Program-made: the position numbers and the translations under genes
In this document: in pieces, positions 1 through 5,417 of the stretch
Position numbering within the stretch: position 1 is the stretch's first letter
Layout: each line of letters starts with the position of its first letter
Notes under the pieces: generated by a model
Database searches by the model: none
The model's input: only the letters and a program-made list of their open reading frames with translations
What the model was told of the DNA's origin: nothing
Assembly (NCBI GenBank): GCA_020435865.1
Contig: JAGQYZ010000068.1
Span: 1 to 6,094 of the forward strand
Direction of reading: 5' to 3'
Origin: Aequorivita sp.
GTDB taxonomy: Bacteria > Bacteroidota > Bacteroidia > Flavobacteriales > Flavobacteriaceae
DNA: 6,094 nucleotides

Positions 1-454
1 TCAAGGCGCCATCTTCAAACTCATAGGTATCGTTAAATGCACTTTGGTTAAGCAATAATTCAATTTCATTGGCTGCCAATGATTCTGGGGAAATCAATTC
101 GTCAATTCCAAATTTTGCAAAGCCCACCTCGTCCTTTCTATCAATAAATTCGGTGTTGGAAATTCGAGCAATCGTACGTTTGGCTCCTAATTGTTTTGCA
201 AGCACACAAACTGTAATATTAGTAGTTTCACTAGAAGTTACACCAATTACAAGATCGGTTTCCTTCACTTGTGAATCCTGAAGCACAGCAATGGAAGTGG
301 CATCACCCCGAACCACACGTATGTCCAAATGTGTATCGGCGTGAGCCAACGATTCACGATTTGTATCAATAAGGGTAATGTCCTGTGACTCAAAGGAAAG
401 TAATTTTGCAAGGTGGAAACCCACTTCACCAGAACCGGCAATGATAATCTTCAT
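1..454 (-). CDS. trkA: Trk potassium uptake regulator TrkA, N-terminal part (cut by window edge)
   Basis: The reverse strand reads from an ATG at 454 without a stop to base 1, giving 151 codons plus one base. The product begins MKIIIAGSGEVGFHLAKLL, a Rossmann fold with the dinucleotide loop G7-S-G9-E-V-G12, an acidic residue ending strand 2 (LID30) expected to hold the NAD(H) ribose, and the RGD(A)T segment at 49-53 typical of RCK_N/TrkA_N domains. The domain runs to about residue 125 and the visible part ends as an RCK_C domain should begin. TrkA is a cytoplasmic peripheral protein that binds NAD(H)/ATP and gates the TrkH/TrkG potassium channel; full-length proteins are about 450 residues with two RCK_N/RCK_C pairs, so roughly a third is present. 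It is transcribed divergently from ubiE. The RCK assignment is firm. TrkA rather than another RCK protein is inferred from the close match at the N-terminus; trkH would be expected next to it, outside the window. Confidence 0.9.
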   Translation of the reverse strand, partial: MKIIIAGSGEVGFHLAKLLSFESQDITLIDTNRESLAHADTHLDIRVVRGDATSIAVLQDSQVKETDLVIGVTSSETTNITVCVLAKQLGAKRTIARISNTEFIDRKDEVGFAKFGIDELISPESLAANEIELLLNQSAFNDTYEFEDGAL

Positions 455-489
455 TAAACTACTATTTTAGGCTTTAAAATAAACATTGG

Positions 490-497
490 CAAAGATA
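490..497 (-). promoter_or_regulatory. Predicted -7 box of the trkA promoter
   Basis: Read on the minus strand this is TATCTTTG, a perfect match to the Bacteroidota sigma-ABfr -7 consensus TAnnTTTG. Transcription would start near 483, leaving a leader of about 29 nt before the trkA ATG at 454. The -33 element is poor: the region 515-530 offers only a TTTC-like match, not TTTG. The call rests on one octamer in an AT-rich spacer, so it is a prediction. Confidence 0.5.
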
Positions 498-572
498 TAG
501 AAATAAAAGCCATTGGTGGAGAAATCATTTTTTCAGAGTAAGTTTCCGTTAATATCTGAATCTTAAACAAAG

Positions 573-605
573 TTGACAACACGTCTTAAAAAATATGTAG
601 TTTTG
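573..605 (+). promoter_or_regulatory. Predicted promoter of the ubiE-porT unit
   Basis: A -33 element TTGAC at 573-577 is followed after a 22-nt spacer (counted from TTG) by TAGTTTTG at 598-605, which fits the Bacteroidota -7 consensus TAnnTTTG. This is one of the two promoters in the window where both elements can be seen. The start of transcription would fall near 610-612, only about 7-9 nt before the ATG at 619, so the mRNA would be nearly leaderless. No Shine-Dalgarno sequence precedes the ATG, which is normal in this phylum. Confidence 0.6.
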
Positions 606-618
606 CAATCGCAATTTT

Positions 619-1350
619 ATGGAAAAGAAAATAACACCTTATAAAGATTCTTCGGAAGGAAAAAAGAAACAGGTTGAACAAATGTTCGATACAATTTCCG
701 AAAATTACGACGGTTTAAACCGTATTATCTCCTTAGGTTCTGATATTAAATGGCGAAAAAAGGTCATTAAAATGGTTGCTGATGAAAATCCGAGAACCAT
801 TCTTGACATAGCAACTGGAACAGGCGATCTTGCCATTCAATTTGCCGAAAAAACTTCCGCTGAAAAAATTGTAGGTTTAGATCTTTCTGAAGGTATGCTT
901 TCTGTAGCCCGCAAAAAAGTTTCTGGAAAACCTATTTCTGAAAAAATTGAATTTGTGCAAGCAGATTCTGAAGCCTTACCGTTTGAAGACAATACTTTTG
1001 ATGCCATCACTGTTTCTTTCGGAATTAGAAACTTTGAAAACCTCGAAAAAGGACTTTCGGAAATTCTTCGTGTGCTAAAAAAGGGTGGAGTTTTTGTAGT
1101 TTTGGAAACTTCTGTTCCAACAAAATTTCCTTTTAAACAAGGATACCATTTTTATTCAAAAACTATTTTACCACTTGTAGGTAAAATGTTTTCAAAAGAC
1201 AAAGTTGCCTACAAATATTTAAGTGAAAGCGCTTCTATGTTCCCTCACGGTGAAAAGCTCAACAATATTTTACGCAAAATTGGGTTTAATGAAGTGAAAA
1301 ATAAACCACAAACTTTCGGAGTGGCAACAATCTATAATGCTACAAAATAA
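619..1350 (+). CDS. ubiE: Demethylmenaquinone methyltransferase UbiE/MenG
   Basis: This 243-residue class I SAM-dependent methyltransferase carries out the last step of menaquinone synthesis, C-methylation of demethylmenaquinone, at the cytoplasmic face of the inner membrane. Flavobacteria use menaquinone rather than ubiquinone, so menG describes the role better than ubiE. The N-terminal UbiE signature is at residues 22-47 (MFDTISENYD then NRIISLGSDIKWRKK), with D42 where the PROSITE pattern has His. SAM-binding motif I is ILDIATGTGDLA (61-72), the acidic motif II residue lies in VGLDLS (85-90), D116 is in VQADSEALPF, and the second UbiE signature RVLKKGGVFVVLETS is at 151-165. Length is usual for the family. 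The ATG at 619 gives the expected N-terminus (MEKKITPYKD). The gene ends 3 bp before porT, so the two are probably cotranscribed and perhaps translationally coupled. Confidence 0.95.
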   Translation: MEKKITPYKDSSEGKKKQVEQMFDTISENYDGLNRIISLGSDIKWRKKVIKMVADENPRTILDIATGTGDLAIQFAEKTSAEKIVGLDLSEGMLSVARKKVSGKPISEKIEFVQADSEALPFEDNTFDAITVSFGIRNFENLEKGLSEILRVLKKGGVFVVLETSVPTKFPFKQGYHFYSKTILPLVGKMFSKDKVAYKYLSESASMFPHGEKLNNILRKIGFNEVKNKPQTFGVATIYNATK

Positions 1351-1353
1351 TTT

Positions 1354-2064
1354 ATGAAGAAGCTATTTTTTGTACTGGCCGTTTTATTTATTGCAAACAG
1401 TGCTCACGCACAGTGGTTTTTTAACAAAGAGCGCTTAGCCAATTTGGAAAATTTTGACAAAAAACGTTTGTCATGGGGTTACTTTTTGGGGTTCAATAGT
1501 TATGATTTTAAATTTGACTACAAAAAGCAATATCAAGACGACAATACAGACATTCAAGTGGAGCGCTCTGCAGGCTTCAATGTTGGACTTATTGGAGATT
1601 TGCGCTTCAACGATTATTTAAACCTAAGACTGGAACCAGGTCTGTATTTTACGCAGCGAAACCTTACTTTTTCAGGCTTTGAGGATCGGAAGGATTATCT
1701 GCGAGAGGTAAAATCAACATACATTCATATTCCACTTTTACTGAAAGTTTCAACAAAAAGGCTAAACAATATAAAACCGTTTGTTGTTGGTGGTATTTCC
1801 ACATCTATTAATCTTTCCAGCAACGAAAAAAACCCTGAGGACAATGAGCAGGGAAAATTTCGGATGACAAAGAGTACCAATTATTACGAACTTGGTTTTG
1901 GCATTGATTTCTATCTATATTACTTCAAATTTACACCTTCCATCCGCGGTGTGTTTGCTATGAGCAATGAATTGGTTCCAGATGACGACCCAAATAGCCC
2001 TTGGACCGGAAATATTGATAAGTTATCAACTCGTGGAATTTTCGTAAATTTTACTTTTCAATAG
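1354..2064 (+). CDS. porT: Type IX secretion system protein PorT (SprT)
   Basis: PorT is needed for the Bacteroidota type IX secretion system, which exports gliding adhesins and hydrolytic enzymes across the outer membrane; the F. johnsoniae orthologue is called SprT. The 236-residue product has a Sec signal peptide (K2 and K3, hydrophobic FFVLAVLFIAN, then SAHA) with cleavage expected after A19, leaving Q20 at the mature N-terminus, a frequent +1 residue in this phylum. The rest alternates amphipathic strands and turns as expected of a small eight-stranded outer-membrane barrel: WGYFLGFNSYDFKF (41-54), GFNVGLIGDLRF (74-85), NLRLEPGLYFT (90-100), YIHIPLLLKV (123-132), KPFVVGGIST (141-150) and a final GIFVNFTFQ. 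The helical N-terminal segment LANLENFDKKRLSWGY and the YIHIPLLLK strand are typical of PorT. Position just after ubiE supports the call. The alternative is a general PorT-family barrel protein of unknown role; I think this less likely given the context. Confidence 0.88.
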   Translation: MKKLFFVLAVLFIANSAHAQWFFNKERLANLENFDKKRLSWGYFLGFNSYDFKFDYKKQYQDDNTDIQVERSAGFNVGLIGDLRFNDYLNLRLEPGLYFTQRNLTFSGFEDRKDYLREVKSTYIHIPLLLKVSTKRLNNIKPFVVGGISTSINLSSNEKNPEDNEQGKFRMTKSTNYYELGFGIDFYLYYFKFTPSIRGVFAMSNELVPDDDPNSPWTGNIDKLSTRGIFVNFTFQ

Positions 2065-2779
2065 ATCTTCTGAATTCGCTTAAAAGAATAGCCGCGGCAG
2101 TGGCCACATTAAGACTTTCTGTTTTTTGGGTTTTTCCGAAACGGGGAATGGTTATTCTGTGAGTTATCTTTTGAATTATAGCTTCTGAAACACCATTCGC
2201 TTCATTACCCAATATTACAACTCCATCTTTGGGAAATTTTTCTGAATAAACATTTTTTCCATCCATAAAACCTCCATAAATGGGCAATTTTGTTTTGCTT
2301 AAAAATTCTGAAAGTGATAAATAATGAACCTGCACCCGCGCCAATGAACCCATGGTTGCCTGCACTACTTTTGGGTTAAAACAATCCGCTGTATCTTCAG
2401 AACATAGCAATTGCTGTACACCAAACCAATCGCAAAGCCGAATGATTGTTCCCAAATTTCCAGGATCGCGTACGGCGTCCAAAGCAATTATCAAACCCGA
2501 ATCTTGCAAAGGTTTGGGTTTTGGTATTTCAAAAAGAGCCACAGAAGTGTTTGCAGTTTTTAAAAAACTTATTTTCTTTAGTTCAGCATCAGTTACCTGA
2601 AAATGATTTTTAGCAACATTTTCAGGAGGATCGGTTGAAAAAAGTGATTGAAGTACAAAACCTTCATTCAGCAATTCAGCAATAACTTTAGGGCCCTCGG
2701 CTACAAAAAGACCTGTTTGTTCACGGTACTTTTTCTGTTGAAGACTCGTTATTAATTTTGTTTGACTTTTGCTGACCAA
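2051..2779 (-). CDS. TrmH/SpoU-family RNA 2'-O-ribose methyltransferase
   Basis: This is a SPOUT-class (COG0566) enzyme that would methylate a ribose 2'-OH in rRNA or tRNA using SAM. Numbered from the TTG at 2779 it has 242 residues. An L30e-like substrate-binding domain covers about 5-85 (KLITSLQQKKYR, then LFVAEGPKVIAELL). The SpoU domain follows with motif 1 LDAVRDPGNLGTIIRLCDWFG (catalytic-type N108 and R114), motif 2 ILGNEANGVS (E193) and motif 3 IPRFGKTQKTESLNVATAAAI (N224), which form the knotted SAM site. All key residues are present. The target is not readable from sequence: RlmB-like (23S rRNA G2251) is possible, so no symbol is given. The frame stays open to a GTG at 2815, which would add 12 residues (MCVLIQIQKYYI) not matching the family; starting at TTG 2779 gives the usual MVSKSQTKL start. 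The 3' end overlaps porT by 14 bp, tail to tail. Confidence 0.88.
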   Translation of the reverse strand: MVSKSQTKLITSLQQKKYREQTGLFVAEGPKVIAELLNEGFVLQSLFSTDPPENVAKNHFQVTDAELKKISFLKTANTSVALFEIPKPKPLQDSGLIIALDAVRDPGNLGTIIRLCDWFGVQQLLCSEDTADCFNPKVVQATMGSLARVQVHYLSLSEFLSKTKLPIYGGFMDGKNVYSEKFPKDGVVILGNEANGVSEAIIQKITHRITIPRFGKTQKTESLNVATAAAILLSEFRRSIEK

Positions 2780-2794
2780 AATATAGTATTTTTG
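2761..2794 (+). promoter_or_regulatory. Predicted tamL promoter, overlapping the methyltransferase 5' end
   Basis: TTTG at 2761-2764 and TATTTTTG at 2787-2794 are separated by 22 nt, matching the Bacteroidota -33/-7 arrangement. Transcription would begin near 2801, about 15 nt before the TTG start of tamL at 2816. The -33 element lies inside the first codons of the methyltransferase gene on the other strand, so the two regulatory regions are interleaved. Confidence 0.6.
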
Positions 2795-2815
2795 AATTTG
2801 AATTAAAACACACAC

Positions 2816-5374
2816 TTGAAGCGCGATCTAACAAAAATATCACTATTTATAGTATTAATCAGCTTGTTTTTTTCTTGTAATGCTGTAAAACTTGTCCCCG
2901 AAGGAAAATATTTGCTTACAGAAAACACAATTCTAGTTGATAGTGTAGAAACAAAAGATGCTGGTGTGTACAGCCAATTAGCACAAAAACCCAACCCTAC
3001 CATTCCATTGGTGGGTATTCCTTTTGGATTGCATATTTATAATCTTGCAGATCCGCAACCAGATTCCACATATTATAAATGGCTTCATAAAAACCCAAAA
3101 CGAGAAGAGCGGCTTATTCGCTTTTTGTCAAAAAAACAAGTGGACCAGATAGATAGTAGTTATGTGGGCTTCAACAAATGGTTACAAAAATCTGGAGATG
3201 CCCCCGTAATTATAAACGAAGATCGAACTAAAAAAAGTTTGGATCGCTTGAAGCGTTGGTATGCAAGCTATGGTTATTTTAATGATGAAGTGGATTATAA
3301 AATTAACCCTAGTGAAAAGAAAAACAAAAGAGCTTCAATTACCTATTTTGTTAAAAAGCACCAACCTTATTTTGTAGGCGATTCCATTTTAGAAAAAATA
3401 AGCTCGCCCATTGTTGATTCTTTGTTTCAACTTACAAAAGCTAAATCGTTCATTGTTCCTGGAAAACAATATGAGGCTAATGATTTTGTAAACGAACGTG
3501 ACCGACTTACTATTTTATTCAGAAATTCTGGATTATATCATTTTGACCAGGATTACGTTGGTTTTGAGGCTGACACCGTCAATACGGACCATAAGGCCAA
3601 TATTACCTATATTATTCCCGACAGGGAAATTACAGAAGGAGACAGCACGCGCACAGTTCCATTTAAGGTACATACCATTAACGAAGTTAGGATTGTTACA
3701 GATTATTCATACGAAAACAGAAATAAAAGTTTCCAAGATTCATTGAGCTTTATGGGATACAAACTTTTCAGTTATGGCAAAATGCGTTATCGTCCCAAAG
3801 CCATTACTTCTGCCATCTCGATCAATCCTGGAAAAATTTTTAAAGATATTGACAGAACATTAACCTATAACCAAATTGGCGATCTGCGAATTTTTAAATA
3901 TCCAAATATCAGTTATGCAGAAGTAGCCACAGACACTACTGGGAAACTATTAAATTCAACCATTTTGTTAAGCCCGCGCGATCGTTTTACATTGGGAGTT
4001 GATTTTGACGCATACACATCAACAATTCAGCAATTTGGTATCAGTTTTAGTGGCAATATGACTTTTAGGAATATTTTTCGAGGTGCGGAAATTCTAGAAA
4101 TTTCGGGCCGTGGAAGTTTAGGTTCCTCAAAAGATGCAGCCGATAGTGAGAGCAAATTTTTCAATATTTCAGAATTTGGTGCTGATGTAAAGCTCACGTT
4201 CCCAAGGATCCTTTTTCCTTTAAAAACTGAGAAACTTATTCCGAAGTATATGTCGCCTTCTACTAGTGTCAGTTTTGGCTATAGTGTACAAAACAATATT
4301 GGGCTGGATAGGCAGACTTCCAATGCCGTTTATAATTATAGATGGAAACCTTCAAAAATACTCACCTATCAGGTAGATTTGATGAACCTACAATTTGTAA
4401 GGAACCTAAATCCGGAAAATTACTTCAATGTTTACAAAAGTTCCTATTCTATTTTGAATGATATAGCGAGGGGGCTAGATTATGAATTTAACAATCCATC
4501 CTCCGATCCTTATTTAGAAATTCCAAATGAAACAAATACGTTTATTTCCGATGTTCTAAATAGAGGGATTTATGCTAATTCTGAAACCTACCAAGAAGTC
4601 TTGAGTATCTATGAGCGTCAAGTAAGACTTAGTGAGAACAACCTTATTTTTGCTTCAAATGTAACAATGACACGGGACACCCGTGAAGGCTTAAATGATA
4701 ATAGTTTTTCACGCTTACGTTTAAAATTGGAATCTGCCGGCAACTTACTATCTGGTATTTCGAGTCTTGTAGGGCTTACAAAGAACGCCGATGGAAATAA
4801 TGAAATATTGGGAATTGTTTATTCTCAGTATGCAAAAGTAGAAGCGGAATATATTAAACATTGGGATTTAAACGGAAAAAACATATTAGCTTTTCGTGCT
4901 TTTGGCGGTATTGCAATTCCCTATGGCAATAGCAACAGCATACCCTTCACTAGAAGCTATTTTGGAGGAGGTACAAACGACAACCGTGGGTGGAGAGCCT
5001 ACGACCTTGGACCTGGGAGCAGTGGAAGTGTTTTGGATTTTAATGATGCAAACTTCAAACTTGCTTTTAATGCGGAATATCGATATACCCTTTTGGGAGA
5101 TTTAAAAGGAGCATTTTTTGTTGATGCTGGCAACATTTGGGATGTGTTGGACGACGTTAATACTCCATCATTTAAGTTTGAAGGAATTAAAGATCTAAAA
5201 GAAATTGCGGTAGCATCTGGGTTTGGTCTGCGCTATGATTTTGGGTTTTTTGTATTTCGTTTTGATGTTGGTTTCAAAACCCACAACCCCGGAAGGCCTT
5301 TAGGCGAGCGCTGGTTTAAAGACTATAATTTCTCAAAAGCTGTTTACAACATAGGTATCAACTATCCCTTCTAA
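2816..5374 (+). CDS. tamL: Translocation and assembly module lipoprotein TamL (Omp85/BamA superfamily)
   Basis: TamL is the lipid-anchored TamA counterpart of Bacteroidota; with the inner-membrane-anchored TamB it acts in outer-membrane assembly and homeostasis. The 852-residue product starts at TTG: an in-frame TAA lies at 2804-2806 and no Met codon occurs until about residue 300, so this is the only start that keeps the signal peptide. A lipoprotein signal (KISLFIVLISLFFSC) ends at C21, the only cysteine in the protein; no acidic surface-export signal follows, so a periplasm-facing anchor is expected. Residues 25-385 hold POTRA-like repeats, for example SLDRLKRWYASYGYFNDEV and the last one with IGDLRIFKYPNI. 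The barrel spans about 391-852, with TRDTRE at 619-624, the loop-6 motif RGWRAYDLGPG at 724-734 (the VRGF/Y equivalent) and a C-terminal Phe. It is much longer than E. coli TamA (577 residues), partly from a 530-608 insert. No tamB is visible nearby. A BamA paralogue is the alternative; the lipobox argues for TamL. Confidence 0.88.
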   Translation: MKRDLTKISLFIVLISLFFSCNAVKLVPEGKYLLTENTILVDSVETKDAGVYSQLAQKPNPTIPLVGIPFGLHIYNLADPQPDSTYYKWLHKNPKREERLIRFLSKKQVDQIDSSYVGFNKWLQKSGDAPVIINEDRTKKSLDRLKRWYASYGYFNDEVDYKINPSEKKNKRASITYFVKKHQPYFVGDSILEKISSPIVDSLFQLTKAKSFIVPGKQYEANDFVNERDRLTILFRNSGLYHFDQDYVGFEADTVNTDHKANITYIIPDREITEGDSTRTVPFKVHTINEVRIVTDYSYENRNKSFQDSLSFMGYKLFSYGKMRYRPKAITSAISINPGKIFKDIDRTLTYNQIGDLRIFKYPNISYAEVATDTTGKLLNSTILLSPRDRFTLGVDFDAYTSTIQQFGISFSGNMTFRNIFRGAEILEISGRGSLGSSKDAADSESKFFNISEFGADVKLTFPRILFPLKTEKLIPKYMSPSTSVSFGYSVQNNIGLDRQTSNAVYNYRWKPSKILTYQVDLMNLQFVRNLNPENYFNVYKSSYSILNDIARGLDYEFNNPSSDPYLEIPNETNTFISDVLNRGIYANSETYQEVLSIYERQVRLSENNLIFASNVTMTRDTREGLNDNSFSRLRLKLESAGNLLSGISSLVGLTKNADGNNEILGIVYSQYAKVEAEYIKHWDLNGKNILAFRAFGGIAIPYGNSNSIPFTRSYFGGGTNDNRGWRAYDLGPGSSGSVLDFNDANFKLAFNAEYRYTLLGDLKGAFFVDAGNIWDVLDDVNTPSFKFEGIKDLKEIAVASGFGLRYDFGFFVFRFDVGFKTHNPGRPLGERWFKDYNFSKAVYNIGINYPF
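2832..2839 (-). promoter_or_regulatory. Possible -7 box for the RNA methyltransferase, inside tamL codons
   Basis: On the minus strand this reads TATTTTTG, a perfect TAnnTTTG box. Transcription would start near 2825, giving a leader of about 46 nt to the TTG at 2779 or about 10 nt to the GTG at 2815. No convincing TTTG -33 element is seen at 2855-2870, and the box lies within tamL codons 6-8, so chance occurrence in AT-rich coding sequence is a real possibility. Confidence 0.35.
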
Positions 5375-5389
5375 ACCATTAAAATTTGT

Positions 5390-5397
5390 TATTTTTG
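5390..5397 (+). promoter_or_regulatory. Predicted -7 box of the fbaA promoter
   Basis: TATTTTTG sits in the 43-bp spacer between the tamL stop (5372-5374) and the fbaA ATG (5418) and matches TAnnTTTG. Transcription would start near 5404, about 14 nt before the ATG. No clear TTTG is present at 5360-5372, so the -33 element is weak or absent. No terminator hairpin is visible in the spacer, so some read-through from tamL into fbaA is likely. Confidence 0.5.
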
Positions 5398-5417
5398 CTT
5401 GCTAAACACATTTGAAT

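Noticed and set aside
69..281. Plus-strand open frame of 70 codons.
   Set aside because: It is antisense to trkA, whose reverse-strand product matches the RCK family throughout; the plus-strand product resembles nothing and has low-complexity Ser/Thr content.
484..516. Repeated CATTGG (484-489 and 511-516) in the trkA-ubiE spacer, considered as an operator pair.
   Set aside because: Six-base direct repeats in a 164-bp AT-rich spacer are expected by chance, and no flanking similarity or symmetry supports a binding site.
2352..2600. Plus-strand open frame of 82 codons.
   Set aside because: It is antisense to the conserved SpoU domain of the RNA methyltransferase and has no recognisable motifs.
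2803..3003. Minus-strand open frame of 66 codons upstream of the methyltransferase.
   Set aside because: It is antisense to the tamL signal peptide and first POTRA region, which are convincing, and its product has no family features.
3498..3746. Plus-strand open frame of 82 codons in another frame within tamL.
   Set aside because: It is a shadow of tamL; the tamL frame continues through it with POTRA-like sequence.
4671..4685. Perfect inverted repeat CACGGG-ACA-CCCGTG, which could form a small hairpin.
   Set aside because: It lies inside tamL and encodes the conserved TRDTRE barrel-strand motif, so protein constraint explains it. There is no T-run after it as a terminator would need.
4896..5105. 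Plus-strand open frame of 69 codons in another frame within tamL.
   Set aside because: It is a shadow of the tamL loop-6 region, where the RGWRAYDLGPG motif shows the true frame.
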